This document shows, piece after piece, positions 1 to 9,213 of a stretch of 64,000 bases of DNA; the first letter of the stretch is position 1, and the number at the start of each line of letters is the position of its first letter. The position numbers were made by a program, and so were the translations under genes. Location of the stretch: the NCBI RefSeq assembly GCF_004341085.1, contig NZ_SLXW01000004.1:248001-312000 (forward strand). The letters are read 5' to 3'. The stretch is from Sphingomonas sp. PP-CE-1G-424 (GTDB lineage Bacteria > Pseudomonadota > Alphaproteobacteria > Sphingomonadales > Sphingomonadaceae). The notes beneath the pieces are model-generated. The model was given only the letters and a program-made list of their open reading frames with translations, was not told the origin of the DNA and did no database searches.

Positions 1-93
1 ATCATGAACTGCGCGAACGCGTGCCCCAAGGGGTTGAACCCCGCCAAGGCAATCGCCGAGATCAAGAAGATGGAAGCCGAACGGATCGTCTGA
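1..93 (+). CDS. sdhB: Succinate dehydrogenase iron-sulfur subunit, C-terminal end (partial)
   Basis: Only the last 30 codons are in the window; the gene begins upstream. The reading frame gives a tail with [20 protein letters not shown], which is the last Cys-rich segment of SdhB: the cysteines of a 3Fe-4S or 4Fe-4S cluster followed by the CPKGLNP motif typical of the family's C-terminus. SdhB carries electrons from SdhA to the membrane subunits of complex II. Its position just upstream of mdh, sucD, sucA, sucB and lpd fits a TCA-cycle block. The call rests on a short but characteristic motif. Confidence 0.88.
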   Translation: MMNCANACPKGLNPAKAIAEIKKMEAERIV

Positions 94-129
94 TCCGGTC
101 GGTTGGGGGGTGTCAGTCCTTCCCCCGTC

Positions 130-234
130 CCGTTCGTCCCGAGTAGCCATCGAGCTTGTCGAGATGGCGTATCGAAGGACATGTACCTCGATACGAGCCC
201 TCGACTTCGCTCGGTCTCTACTCGGCACGAACGG
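130..234. repeat. Inverted-repeat element, family G
   Basis: The left end CCGTTCGTCCCGAGTAG and the right end CTACTCGGCACGAACGG are near-perfect inverted repeats about 105 bp apart. Between them lie smaller hairpin-prone pieces (CGAGCTTGTCGAGATG and TCGACTTCGCTCGG). The longest open frame of the following gene runs back through this element, which argues for the later start at 240. Confidence 0.7.
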
Positions 235-239
235 AAATT

Positions 240-731
240 ATGACGGATAAGTCTGCCCCCCAACCCCATTTCGTCGAAGCCGAAGACCCCGCCAACCCAG
301 GCTGGCGCAGCTGGTCGCTCTCCGACCCCACCCGCTTCAACACGCTGCTCGGCCCCATGCTCTACCGCGTCGACGACGACACCGTCCGCGTCCGCATCAC
401 CCCCGAGCATCGCCACTCCAACCTCCAGAACAACGTCCACGGCGGCGCTCTCCTCGCCTTCATCGACGTCGCGCTATTCGCAGCCGCAAGAGGCTTCGGA
501 CTGATCACCGCCGGCACCGCGGTCACGCTCGATCTCAACACGCAGTTCATCGGCGGCGGCCGCATCGGCGAGCCGATCGAGGCGCAGGTCGAAGTCCTCA
601 AGGAAACCGGCCGCCTCTTGTTCCTCCGGGGCCTCGTGGTGCAAGGGGACGACGAAACCAAGATCGCCGCCTTCTCGGCCACGATCCGCAAGCCGTCCGG
701 CAAGCCTCCAAGGGCTGACACCGCCACCTAA
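240..731 (+). CDS. PaaI-family thioesterase (hotdog fold)
   Basis: This 163-residue protein is a single hotdog domain. The central motif NLQNNVHGGALLAFID (HGG at about residues 67-69, Asp at 76) is the catalytic loop and central helix of PaaI/YbgC-type acyl-CoA thioesterases. Such enzymes hydrolyse acyl- or aryl-CoA; the substrate cannot be read from sequence. I chose the ATG at 240 because the longer frame (from 156) would translate a repeat element and give residues unlike the family. The gene lies alone between sdhB and zapE, bounded on both sides by inverted-repeat elements, so it may be transcribed separately. Confidence 0.82.
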   Translation: MTDKSAPQPHFVEAEDPANPGWRSWSLSDPTRFNTLLGPMLYRVDDDTVRVRITPEHRHSNLQNNVHGGALLAFIDVALFAAARGFGLITAGTAVTLDLNTQFIGGGRIGEPIEAQVEVLKETGRLLFLRGLVVQGDDETKIAAFSATIRKPSGKPPRADTAT

Positions 732-732
732 C

Positions 733-840
733 ACCACCCCGGCGAAGGCCGGGGCCCAATTGGGAAAAGATTAGTGTTGAAGCGCCCCGCTCCGTTATCG
801 AAACCTCTCATATTGGGCCCCGGCCTTCGCCGGGGTGGTG
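733..840. repeat. REP-like inverted pair, family A (copy 1)
   Basis: Two arms in opposite orientation frame about 60 bp. Each arm holds the hairpin CCCCGGCGAAGGCCGGGG (7-bp stem, GAAG loop) followed by CCAATTGGG or similar. The element ends just before the GTG of zapE. The same architecture recurs at 1953, 7586, 36840, 41192, 44464 and 56815. Confidence 0.9.
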
Positions 841-853
841 CAGGGATGGGGAA

Positions 854-1945
854 GTGACCGTCCTCAAAGCCTACGAAGCCCTCGTAGCGTCAGGCGAACT
901 CCGCCCCGACCCGGAACAGACCGCCGCCGCCGCGCGCCTGAGCACCCTGGCCACCGAACTCGCCACCCCCAAATCCACCGGCTTCTTCGCCCGCTTCTCC
1001 AAGAGACCAGACCCGCGCGGCGTCTACCTCTGGGGCGGCGTGGGCCGCGGCAAGTCGATGCTGATGGACCTCTTCTTTGCCAACGCGCCCGTCGAGAAGA
1101 AGCGCCGCGTGCATTTCGGCGAGTTCATGCTCGAGGTCCACGCGCGCATCGCCGCCGAGCGTCGCAAGGAAGTCGGCGACCCGATCGTCCCCGTCGCCAC
1201 CGCGATCGCCGACGAGACCCGCCTGCTCGCGTTCGACGAGATGATGGTCACCAACAGCCCCGACGCGATGATCCTGTCGCGGCTGGTGACCTCGCTGCTC
1301 GATTCCGGCGTGACGATCGTCACTACGTCCAACCGCCCGCCCGCCGATCTCTACAAGAACGGCCTCAACCGCGAGCATTTCCTGCCGTTCATCGCGACCA
1401 TCGAGCACCGCCTAGACGTGCTGCCGCTTAACGGCCCGGTCGACTATCGCCGCGACCGGCTCGGCAGCCAGGACACATGGCTCGTCCCCAACGGCCCTGA
1501 GGCGACCGCGCAGTTGTCAGCCGCATTCTTCCGCCTCACCGACTTCTCGACCGACGACAGCGAGCACGTTCCGGCCGAGGACCTGATCGTCCAGGGCCGC
1601 ACGCTCCGGGTGCCCAAGTCGCTCAAGGGCGTCGCGGTGTTCAGCTTCAAGAAGCTGTGCGGCGAAGCCCGCGGCGTGGCCGACTACCTCGCCATCGCGC
1701 GGAAATTCCACACTGTCATCTTGGTCGGCATCCCCAAGCTCGGCCCCGAGAACCGCAACGAGGCGGCGCGCTTCGTCGCGCTGATCGACGCGCTGTACGA
1801 GCACAAGGTGAAGCTCCTCGCCGCCGCCGATGCGCAACCCGGCGACCTCTACGAAAGCGGCGATGGCAGGTTCGAATTCGACCGCACGATAAGTCGCCTC
1901 GAAGAGATGCGCTCCGAGGAATACTTGGCTGAGGGACACCTCTAA
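854..1945 (+). CDS. zapE: Cell division ATPase ZapE (AFG1-like)
   Basis: The product has 363 residues, the usual size for bacterial ZapE. An N-terminal helical segment is followed by a P-loop domain with Walker A GGVGRGKS (about 61-68), Walker B LLAFDEMMV (about 127-135) and the TSNRPPADLYKNGLNR stretch that is typical of the AFG1/ZapE family. In E. coli, ZapE interacts with FtsZ at late division under stress; mitochondrial AFG1 relatives act in protein quality control. Translation starts at a GTG directly after a repeat element. Conserved linkage of zapE with mdh and the sdh/suc genes is common in alphaproteobacteria, which supports the call. Confidence 0.92.
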   Translation: MTVLKAYEALVASGELRPDPEQTAAAARLSTLATELATPKSTGFFARFSKRPDPRGVYLWGGVGRGKSMLMDLFFANAPVEKKRRVHFGEFMLEVHARIAAERRKEVGDPIVPVATAIADETRLLAFDEMMVTNSPDAMILSRLVTSLLDSGVTIVTTSNRPPADLYKNGLNREHFLPFIATIEHRLDVLPLNGPVDYRRDRLGSQDTWLVPNGPEATAQLSAAFFRLTDFSTDDSEHVPAEDLIVQGRTLRVPKSLKGVAVFSFKKLCGEARGVADYLAIARKFHTVILVGIPKLGPENRNEAARFVALIDALYEHKVKLLAAADAQPGDLYESGDGRFEFDRTISRLEEMRSEEYLAEGHL

Positions 1946-1952
1946 CCGATCC

Positions 1953-2061
1953 ACACCACCCCGGCGAAGGCCGGGGCCCAGTTGGAAAGGTCGTCGTAAC
2001 GATGAACTGCGCGCAGTTAGCACTGTCCCCCAACTGGGCCCCGGCCTTCGCCGGGGTGGTA
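1953..2061. repeat. REP-like inverted pair, family A (copy 2)
   Basis: Two opposed arms with CCCCGGCGAAGGCCGGGG hairpins and the flanking CCAGTTGG motif, separated by about 55 bp. The inner side of the left arm reads GGAAAGGTCGTCGTAACG, a subterminal motif also found in copies 5 and 8. Confidence 0.9.
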
Positions 2062-2080
2062 GTGTTAAAGGCAGAACTGC

Positions 2081-2109
2081 TTATTGCACATGCGAACCAC
2101 TTGCAATAA
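2081..2109. promoter_or_regulatory. Small inverted repeat upstream of mdh (possible operator)
   Basis: TTATTGC and GCAATAA form a 7-bp inverted repeat with a 15-bp centre, inside an AT-richer stretch about 95 bp upstream of the mdh start. A GGATAAT box at about 2147-2153 could be a -10 element, but no matching -35 is convincing. An operator role is inferred only from symmetry and position. Confidence 0.3.
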
Positions 2110-2160
2110 CAACCCGCTTTTGTCCTTTTAGCGGTTGCCGTAGCGGGATAATGCGCGTAA

Positions 2161-3168
<1,008 letters not shown>

Positions 3169-3200
3169 TTTGAGGTGAGGTAACGAACCAAAAGGAGTAA

Positions 3201-3240
3201 CCACCACCCCGGCGAAGGCCGGGGTCCAGTTGGGAAAGCC
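3201..3240. repeat. Family A arm, left boundary of GIY-YIG unit
   Basis: A single family A arm: CCACCACCCCGG, hairpin CCCCGGCGAAGGCCGGGG, then TCCAGTTGGGAAAGCC. It ends three bases before the start codon of the GIY-YIG gene. Its reverse complement is at 3541-3578 on the other side of that gene. Confidence 0.9.
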
Positions 3241-3243
3241 GAA

Positions 3244-3540
3244 ATGATGGAAGAACAAGCGTTCGTCTACATCATGGCCAACTTTCCCAACGGTGCGATC
3301 TACCTCGGTTCGACCGTAAACCTGCCGAAGCGTGTGTGGGAGCATCGCAACGGTTTCGGCGGTTTCACCAAGCGTTATGGCTGCAAGATCCTCGTCTGGT
3401 ACGAGGCCTGCGGTGAATGGGAAGCGGCACGGCAGCGCGAGCTGCAAATGAAGGAGTGGAAGCGGGCCTGGAAAGTGCGTGAGATCGAAGGGTTCAATCC
3501 TGCTTGGGATGACCTGTACGATCGTATCGCGTTACCATGA
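3244..3540 (+). CDS. Small GIY-YIG nuclease-family protein, framed by REP arms
   Basis: This 98-residue protein is a bare GIY-YIG domain. The FVYIMAN segment (about 7-13) takes the place of GIY, and [17 protein letters not shown] (about 18-34) gives the YIG-equivalent YLG, the catalytic-region Arg and the His. The later E of [16 protein letters not shown] fits the metal-binding Glu. Members of this small stand-alone class (YhbQ-like) are mostly uncharacterised; endonuclease activity is inferred. The gene sits exactly between two opposed family A arms, and its last codons fall inside the subterminal repeat. This suggests it is the coding part of a mobile unit that split mdh from sucD. ATG at 3244 is used; another ATG follows at 3247. 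Confidence 0.88.
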   Translation: MMEEQAFVYIMANFPNGAIYLGSTVNLPKRVWEHRNGFGGFTKRYGCKILVWYEACGEWEAARQRELQMKEWKRAWKVREIEGFNPAWDDLYDRIALP

Positions 3541-3578
3541 CCGCCTTCCCAACTGGACCCCGGCCTTCGCCGGGGCGG
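3541..3578. repeat. Family A arm, right boundary of GIY-YIG unit
   Basis: Inverse copy of the left arm, CTTCCCAACTGGACCCCGG plus hairpin, starting directly after the TGA of the GIY-YIG gene and ending 17 bases before the sucD ATG. The motif CGTTAC just inside it (3530-3535) belongs to the nuclease reading frame and also occurs at the same place in compact family A elements. Confidence 0.9.
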
Positions 3579-3595
3579 ACCGGACTGGAGATAGA

Positions 3596-4480
3596 ATGAG
3601 CATCCTCGTCGACAAGAACACCAAGGTCATCACCCAGGGCATGACCGGCGAAACCGGCAGCTTCCACACCAAGATGGCGCTGGAATACGGCACGCAGATG
3701 GTCGGCGGCGTCACGCCCGGCAAGGGCGGTACGACCCACCTCGACCTCCCCGTCTACAACACCGTCGCCGAAGCCAAGGCGATGACCGGCGCGACCGCGT
3801 CGGTCATCTACGTGCCGCCTCCCTTCGCCGCCGATTCGATCCTCGAGGCGATCGACGCCGAGATCGAGCTGATCGTCGCGATCACCGAGGGCATTCCCGT
3901 CCTCGACATGGTCAAGGTCAAGCGCGCGCTGTCGGGCTCCAAGTCGCGCCTCATCGGCCCGAACTGCCCCGGCGTGCTGACCCCCGGCGAGTGCAAGATC
4001 GGCATCATGCCCGGCTCGATCTTCAAGAAGGGTTCGGTCGGCGTTGTCAGCCGTTCAGGCACGCTCACCTATGAGGCGGTGTTCCAGACGTCGAACGCAG
4101 GCCTTGGTCAGACGACCGCGGTCGGCATCGGTGGCGATCCGGTCAACGGCACGAACTTCATCGACGTGCTCGAGCTCTTCCTCGCCGACGACGAAACCCA
4201 GTCGATCATCATGATCGGCGAAATCGGCGGCGACGCCGAGGAGCAGGCGGCGCAGTTCCTCCGCGACGAAGCCAAGCGCGGTCGGTCGAAGCCGATGGCA
4301 GGCTTCATCGCCGGCCGTACGGCGCCTCCGGGCCGCCGCATGGGCCATGCCGGCGCGATCGTGTCGGGCGGCAAGGGCGACGCGGAGAGCAAGATCGCGG
4401 CGATGGAAGCTGCCGGGATCCGCGTTTCGGAAAGCCCCAGCCTGCTCGGCGAGACGCTGCTGAGCGTGTTGAAGGGTTGA
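3596..4480 (+). CDS. sucD: Succinyl-CoA ligase subunit alpha
   Basis: The alpha subunit binds CoA and carries the phosphohistidine of succinyl-CoA synthetase, the substrate-level phosphorylation step of the TCA cycle. The 294-residue product starts [15 protein letters not shown] and shows the CoA-binding [17 protein letters not shown] segment, [14 protein letters not shown], and [17 protein letters not shown] with the active-site His in GHAGA. I chose the ATG at 3596; the longer frame would translate the neighbouring repeat arm. The partner sucC is not adjacent in this window, so the beta subunit must be encoded elsewhere. Confidence 0.97.
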   Translation: MSILVDKNTKVITQGMTGETGSFHTKMALEYGTQMVGGVTPGKGGTTHLDLPVYNTVAEAKAMTGATASVIYVPPPFAADSILEAIDAEIELIVAITEGIPVLDMVKVKRALSGSKSRLIGPNCPGVLTPGECKIGIMPGSIFKKGSVGVVSRSGTLTYEAVFQTSNAGLGQTTAVGIGGDPVNGTNFIDVLELFLADDETQSIIMIGEIGGDAEEQAAQFLRDEAKRGRSKPMAGFIAGRTAPPGRRMGHAGAIVSGGKGDAESKIAAMEAAGIRVSESPSLLGETLLSVLKG

Positions 4481-4488
4481 GCTGACTA

Positions 4489-4622
4489 CCCCTCTCCCGT
4501 TCGGGGAGAGGGAAGGAGCTGCCTTTTGGCAGCGGAAGGGTGAGGGCACGTGACCGCCCGTGCCCTCACCCTCCCACCCGCAAGTGCGGGCGGGCCCCTC
4601 CTTCTCCCCCGCGGGGAGAGGG
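4489..4622. repeat. Inverted-repeat element, family B
   Basis: Starts with CCCCTCTCCCGTTCGGGGAG and ends with the opposed CTTCTCCCCCGCGGGGAGAG. Internal halves GGTGAGGGCA and TGCCCTCACC are also inverted. A second full copy is at 42396-42531, and a worn piece lies near 47739-47815. Confidence 0.85.
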
Positions 4623-4640
4623 ACACTGAGGACGAGAACG

Positions 4641-7577
4641 ATGGGCTACGAAGGCCAGGATTTCAGCGATATCGCAGCCGGCGTCAGCCCGGCGTTCGTG
4701 GAGACGCTCTACGCCAAGTTCAACGCGGACCCGGCCTCGGTCGAATCCGGTTGGCGCGCGTTCTTCGAAGGTCTCGAAGGTTCCGCGCAGGGCCCGAGCT
4801 GGGAGAGTGCCCGCTGGCCGCTCACCACCACGGATGACCTGACCGCAGCGCTCGATCCGACCCAGATGGAGCCCGCGCCCAAGCCGTCGAAGGGTGGCAA
4901 GCCGGCGCCCGCCGCAGCGGCTCCCGCCCCCGTCTCCAAGGAAGAGATCGCCAAGGCCGCTGCCGACGCGATCCGCGCGCAGTTGCTCGTTCGCACCTAC
5001 CGGGTCCGTGGCCATCTCGCTGCAAACCTCGATCCGCTCGGCCTTTCGAAGCGCGAGATGCCTGAGGATCTGAAGACCGAATATCATGGCTTCTCCGATG
5101 GCGACATCGACCGGAAGGTCTATCTCGGCGGCACGATGGGCTTCGAATGGGTCTCGATCCGCGAGCTCGTCGACACGTTGCGCAAGAATTATTGCGGCAA
5201 TGTCGGCCTCGAATACATGCACATCTCCGACGTCGAGGAGCGCCGCTTCCTCCAGGAGCGCATGGAGGGCCAGGACAAGGCGATCGAATTCTCCATCGAC
5301 GGCAAGAAGGCGATCCTCACCAAGGTGATCGAGGCCGAGCAGTGGGAGAAGTTCCTCGGCAAGAAGTATGTCGGCACGAAGCGCTTCGGGCTCGACGGCG
5401 GTGAATCGATGATCCCCGCGCTTGAGAGCGTGATCAAGTATGGCGGCCAGATGGGCGTGCGCGAGCTCGTCATCGGCATGGCGCATCGTGGTCGTCTCAA
5501 CGTGCTGGCGAACGTGATGGCCAAGCCGTTGCGCGTCATCTTCCACGAATTCGCTGGCGGTTCGGCCAACCCTGACGACATCGGCGGTTCGGGCGACGTG
5601 AAGTATCACCTCGGCACCAGCACCGATCGCGAGTTCGACGGCCACAAGGTTCACATGAGCCTCGTCGCCAACCCGTCGCATCTCGAGGCCGCCGACCCCG
5701 TCGTGCTCGGCAAGACGCGCGCGATCCAGACGCTCAACAATGACCTCAAGGACCATGTTGCTAGCTTGCCCGTGCTGATCCACGGCGACGCGGCGTTCGC
5801 GGGGCAGGGGATCGTCTGGGAGTGCCTCGGCTTCTCCGGCATCCGCGGCTACAACACCGGCGGCTGCGTCCACTTCATCATCAACAACCAGGTTGGCTTC
5901 ACGACCTCGCCGCAGTTCGCGCGCTCGTCGCCCTACCCGTCGGACGTCGCCAAGGGCGTCCAGGCGCCGGTCTTCCACGTCAACGGCGACGATCCCGAGG
6001 CAGTCACCTTCGCGACCAAGATGGCGATGGAATTCCGCCAGAAGTTCCACCGCGACATCGTCATCGACATGTGGTGCTATCGCCGCTTCGGCCACAATGA
6101 GGGCGACGAGCCGTCCTTCACGCAGCCGCTGATGTACGACATCATCCGCAAGCACCCCGGCGTCTCGTCGGTGTACGGCGATCGCCTGATCAAGGAAGGC
6201 GTGATCGACCAGCCCTGGATCGACGAGAACGTGAAGCAGTTCACGCTCCGCCTCGAAGGTGAGTTCGAAGCCGGGTCGTCGTACAAGCCCAACAAGGCCG
6301 ACTGGTTCGGCGGTCGCTGGACCGGCCTCAGCGCGCCCACCGATGGCGCGTCGGCACGCCGCAACGTCGAGACGGGTCTCAGCACGAAGCTGTTCGACTC
6401 GCTCGGCCGCACGCTGACGACGATCCCGGACAGCGTGAAGATCCACAAGACGCTCAACCGCGTGATCGATGCCAAGCGCGAGATGTTCAAGTCGGGCAAG
6501 GGCTTCGACTGGGCGACCGGCGAAGCACTCGCATTCGGCGGCCTGCTCTCGGAAGGGTACGGCGTCCGCCTGTCCGGCCAGGATTCGGGTCGCGGCACCT
6601 TCTCGCAGCGCCACGCCGTCTGGGTCGACCAGACCGACGAGCACAAGTACGTGCCGTTGCAGGAGATCGAGCACGGTCGCTTCGAAGTGCTCGACAGCCC
6701 GCTCAGCGAATACGGCGTGCTCGGGTTCGAGTACGGCTACGCGCTCGCCGACCCGAAGACGCTCGTCCTCTGGGAGGCGCAGTTCGGCGATTTCGTCAAC
6801 GGCGCGCAGATCATGATCGATCAGTTCATCACGTCGGGCGAGTCGAAGTGGCTCCGCGCCAACGGCCTCGTGATGCTGCTCCCGCACGGCTATGAAGGGC
6901 AGGGGCCTGAGCACAGCTCGGCACGTCCCGAGCGCTTCCTCCAGTCATGCGCGGACGACAACATCCAGGTCGCCAACTGCACCAGCCCGGCGAACTATTT
7001 CCACCTGCTCCGCCGGCAGATGCACCGCAACTTCCGCAAGCCGCTGATCGTGATGACGCCGAAGTCGTTGCTCCGGCACAAACTGGCGGTCTCGAACGCG
7101 GAGGATTTCCAGGGCGACAGCCACTTCCGCCGTCTGTTGTCGGATACCAATCCGGCCGCCGACGTCGATACGAAGCGTCTGGTCCTGTGCACCGGCAAGG
7201 TCGCGTACGACCTGATCGAGGCGCGCGATGCGGCGGGCGACACCGACACGCAGATCGTCCGCGTCGAACAGCTCTATCCCTTCCCCGGCAACCCGATCGC
7301 CGAGCGCGTCGCACGGATGCCGAACCTGGAAGAGATCGTCTGGGCGCAGGAAGAGCCGAAGAACAACGGCTACTGGTTCTTCGTCGAGCCGCTGATCGAG
7401 GAAGCGCTGGCAACGGTCGACTCCCGCGTGAAGCGCGCGCGCTATGCCGGGCGCAACGCCTCGGCATCGCCCGCGACCGGCCTGATGAAGCGTCACCAGG
7501 CCGAACAGGGCGCGCTCGTCGCCGACGCGCTCGGCCACTCCGTCCGCGACGAAATCCGCCGCACCCGCGCAAACTAA
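4641..7577 (+). CDS. sucA: 2-oxoglutarate dehydrogenase E1 component
   Basis: This 978-residue thiamine-diphosphate enzyme decarboxylates 2-oxoglutarate and passes succinyl to the E2 lipoyl domain. The N-terminus GYEGQDFSDIAAGVSPAFVE and the SGWRAFFEGL segment match the E1o N-terminal domain. Further along are GMAHRGRLNVLANVMAKP, the IHGDAAFAGQG and VHFIINNQVGFTT stretches that bind ThDP and metal, and EHSSARPERFLQ in the C-terminal half. The ATG at 4641 is preferred because the frame upstream runs through family B repeat. The order sucA-sucB-lpd places all three components of the complex together. Confidence 0.97.
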   Translation: MGYEGQDFSDIAAGVSPAFVETLYAKFNADPASVESGWRAFFEGLEGSAQGPSWESARWPLTTTDDLTAALDPTQMEPAPKPSKGGKPAPAAAAPAPVSKEEIAKAAADAIRAQLLVRTYRVRGHLAANLDPLGLSKREMPEDLKTEYHGFSDGDIDRKVYLGGTMGFEWVSIRELVDTLRKNYCGNVGLEYMHISDVEERRFLQERMEGQDKAIEFSIDGKKAILTKVIEAEQWEKFLGKKYVGTKRFGLDGGESMIPALESVIKYGGQMGVRELVIGMAHRGRLNVLANVMAKPLRVIFHEFAGGSANPDDIGGSGDVKYHLGTSTDREFDGHKVHMSLVANPSHLEAADPVVLGKTRAIQTLNNDLKDHVASLPVLIHGDAAFAGQGIVWECLGFSGIRGYNTGGCVHFIINNQVGFTTSPQFARSSPYPSDVAKGVQAPVFHVNGDDPEAVTFATKMAMEFRQKFHRDIVIDMWCYRRFGHNEGDEPSFTQPLMYDIIRKHPGVSSVYGDRLIKEGVIDQPWIDENVKQFTLRLEGEFEAGSSYKPNKADWFGGRWTGLSAPTDGASARRNVETGLSTKLFDSLGRTLTTIPDSVKIHKTLNRVIDAKREMFKSGKGFDWATGEALAFGGLLSEGYGVRLSGQDSGRGTFSQRHAVWVDQTDEHKYVPLQEIEHGRFEVLDSPLSEYGVLGFEYGYALADPKTLVLWEAQFGDFVNGAQIMIDQFITSGESKWLRANGLVMLLPHGYEGQGPEHSSARPERFLQSCADDNIQVANCTSPANYFHLLRRQMHRNFRKPLIVMTPKSLLRHKLAVSNAEDFQGDSHFRRLLSDTNPAADVDTKRLVLCTGKVAYDLIEARDAAGDTDTQIVRVEQLYPFPGNPIAERVARMPNLEEIVWAQEEPKNNGYWFFVEPLIEEALATVDSRVKRARYAGRNASASPATGLMKRHQAEQGALVADALGHSVRDEIRRTRAN

Positions 7578-7585
7578 GTTTTTCT

Positions 7586-7690
7586 ACCACCCCGGCGTAG
7601 GCCGGGGCCCCGTCGGGATGGTAGATGTAATTGAGCGAAACGCCGGCCACTCAGCGTTTCGTAACTGGACCCCGGCCTACGCCGGGGTGG
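7586..7690. repeat. REP-like inverted pair, family A (copy 4)
   Basis: Opposed arms with CCCCGGCGTAGGCCGGGG hairpins between sucA and sucB. The loop is GTAG instead of GAAG in both arms, a matched change that suggests the two arms are kept alike. The right arm ends 13 bases before the sucB ATG. Confidence 0.88.
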
Positions 7691-7703
7691 AGGAAACGAG
7701 AAA

Positions 7704-8966
7704 ATGGCAACCGAAGTCACCGTCCCCGTCCTGGGTGAATCGATCACCGAAGCCACCCTCGGCGAGTGGCTGAAGCAGCCCGGCGACCCCGTCGCGGTAG
7801 ACGAGCCGATCGCCAGCCTCGAGACCGACAAGGTCTCGGTCGAGGTCCCGTCGCCGGTCGCCGGCGTCATGGGCCAGCACGCGGTCGCCGTCGGCGACAC
7901 CGTGCAGGTCGGCGCGATGCTCGCCACGATCGACTCCGGTGACGGCGCCGCCGCTGCGCCCGCCCCCGCTACCGCAAAGGCGCCAGAGCCCGCCGCGACC
8001 GCAACGCCGTCCGCCCCCGCCAAGGACGAGTCCGGTGCAGGCTACGGCGACCAGCCCGGCGCCGGCACCAGCGACTCGCCCGCCGCGCTCTCCCCGTCGG
8101 TCCGCCGCGCGGTCCTCGAGCACGGCGTCGACCCCGGCACCGTCAAGGGCACCGGCCGCGACGGTCGCATCACCAAGGAAGACGTGACCGCCGCCGCATC
8201 GAGCAAGCCAGCGCCTGCTCCCGCCGCAGCGCCCGCACCGGCAGCAGCCCCCGCCGCCGCATCGGGTCGTGGCGAAGAGCGCGTCCGCATGACGCGCCTC
8301 CGCCAGACGATCGCCAAGCGCCTCAAGGAAGCGCAGAACACCGCCGCCATGCTGACGACGTTCAACGACGTCGACATGACCGCGGTGATCGAGGCGCGTG
8401 CCAAGTACAAGGACCTGTTCGAGAAGAAGCACGGCGTCCGCCTCGGCTTCATGGGCTTCTTCGTGAAGGCCGCGACGATGGCGCTGTGCGACATCCCGTC
8501 GGTCAACGCGTCGATCGACGGCGACGACATCGTCTATCACGATTACGCCGACATCTCGGTCGCGGTCTCGTCGCCGGGCGGCCTTGTCGTTCCCGTGATC
8601 CGCGATGCCGACCAGATGTCGGTCGCGACGATCGAGAAGACGATCGGCGACTTCGGCAAGCGCGCCAAGGAAGGCGCGCTCAAGATGGACGAGATGAAGG
8701 GCGGCACCTTCACGATCTCGAACGGCGGCGTGTTCGGTTCGCTGATGTCGACCCCGATCATCAACCCGCCGCAGTCCGCCGTGCTCGGCCTCCACCGCAT
8801 CGAGGAGCGCCCGGTCGTCGTCAACGGCCAGATCGTCATCCGCCCGATGATGTACCTCGCGCTCAGCTACGACCACCGCCTGATCGACGGCCGCGAAGCC
8901 GTGACGTTCCTGGTGGCGCTCAAAAATGCTATCGAGGATCCGACCCGTATCCTGATCGACCTGTGA
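7704..8966 (+). CDS. sucB: Dihydrolipoyllysine succinyltransferase, E2 of 2-oxoglutarate dehydrogenase
   Basis: The 420-residue E2 chain has one N-terminal lipoyl domain with [12 protein letters not shown] (lipoyl lysine about residue 43). An Ala/Pro-rich linker leads to a peripheral subunit-binding domain, [16 protein letters not shown] to GRITKEDV (about 131-165). A second Ala/Pro linker precedes the catalytic domain, which ends with [17 protein letters not shown], the DHRxxDG active-site motif. One lipoyl domain and this motif are usual for the succinyltransferase. Although it follows sucA closely, lpd is separated from it by a two-gene toxin-antitoxin-like insert. Confidence 0.97.
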   Translation: MATEVTVPVLGESITEATLGEWLKQPGDPVAVDEPIASLETDKVSVEVPSPVAGVMGQHAVAVGDTVQVGAMLATIDSGDGAAAAPAPATAKAPEPAATATPSAPAKDESGAGYGDQPGAGTSDSPAALSPSVRRAVLEHGVDPGTVKGTGRDGRITKEDVTAAASSKPAPAPAAAPAPAAAPAAASGRGEERVRMTRLRQTIAKRLKEAQNTAAMLTTFNDVDMTAVIEARAKYKDLFEKKHGVRLGFMGFFVKAATMALCDIPSVNASIDGDDIVYHDYADISVAVSSPGGLVVPVIRDADQMSVATIEKTIGDFGKRAKEGALKMDEMKGGTFTISNGGVFGSLMSTPIINPPQSAVLGLHRIEERPVVVNGQIVIRPMMYLALSYDHRLIDGREAVTFLVALKNAIEDPTRILIDL

Positions 8967-8973
8967 GGTAGCG

Positions 8974-9210
8974 ATGAACTGGCGCGACCATATCCATTCG
9001 GACCCCGAAATCCTGGGCGGCAAGCCCGTGGTTAAGGGTACGCGGATATCGGTCGAGCTGATCCTCGAATATTTCGAAGACGGTGCGAGCATCACCGATG
9101 TTCTCGCCGCCTTCGACCATATCACCGAGGAAGACGTCCGTGCAGCGATTGCGTTCGCGCGAGACCTGCTGGTCGACTCGACGGTCGCGGCGCAGCGCAA
9201 AGCGGCCTGA
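8974..9210 (+). CDS. DUF433 protein, probable antitoxin
   Basis: The 78-residue product matches the DUF433 pattern: HSDPEILGGKPVVKGTRISV, then a short helical body (LILEYFEDGASITDVLAAF, ITEEDVRAAIAFA) like a compact winged-helix or VapB45-type domain. DUF433 genes are typically paired with PIN-like DUF5615 genes in VapBC-like modules; that is known of the family, while toxin neutralisation here is inferred. It starts 8 bases after the sucB stop with a GAGG-type ribosome site and ends 4 bases before its partner. Confidence 0.87.
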   Translation: MNWRDHIHSDPEILGGKPVVKGTRISVELILEYFEDGASITDVLAAFDHITEEDVRAAIAFARDLLVDSTVAAQRKAA

Positions 9211-9213
9211 CGG

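Noticed and set aside
4566..6914. A 782-residue open frame on the minus strand opposite sucA
   Set aside because: It is antisense to a certain gene, rich in Ala, Arg, Asp and Glu in a way that mirrors sucA codons, and shows no domain. High-GC genomes give such shadows routinely.
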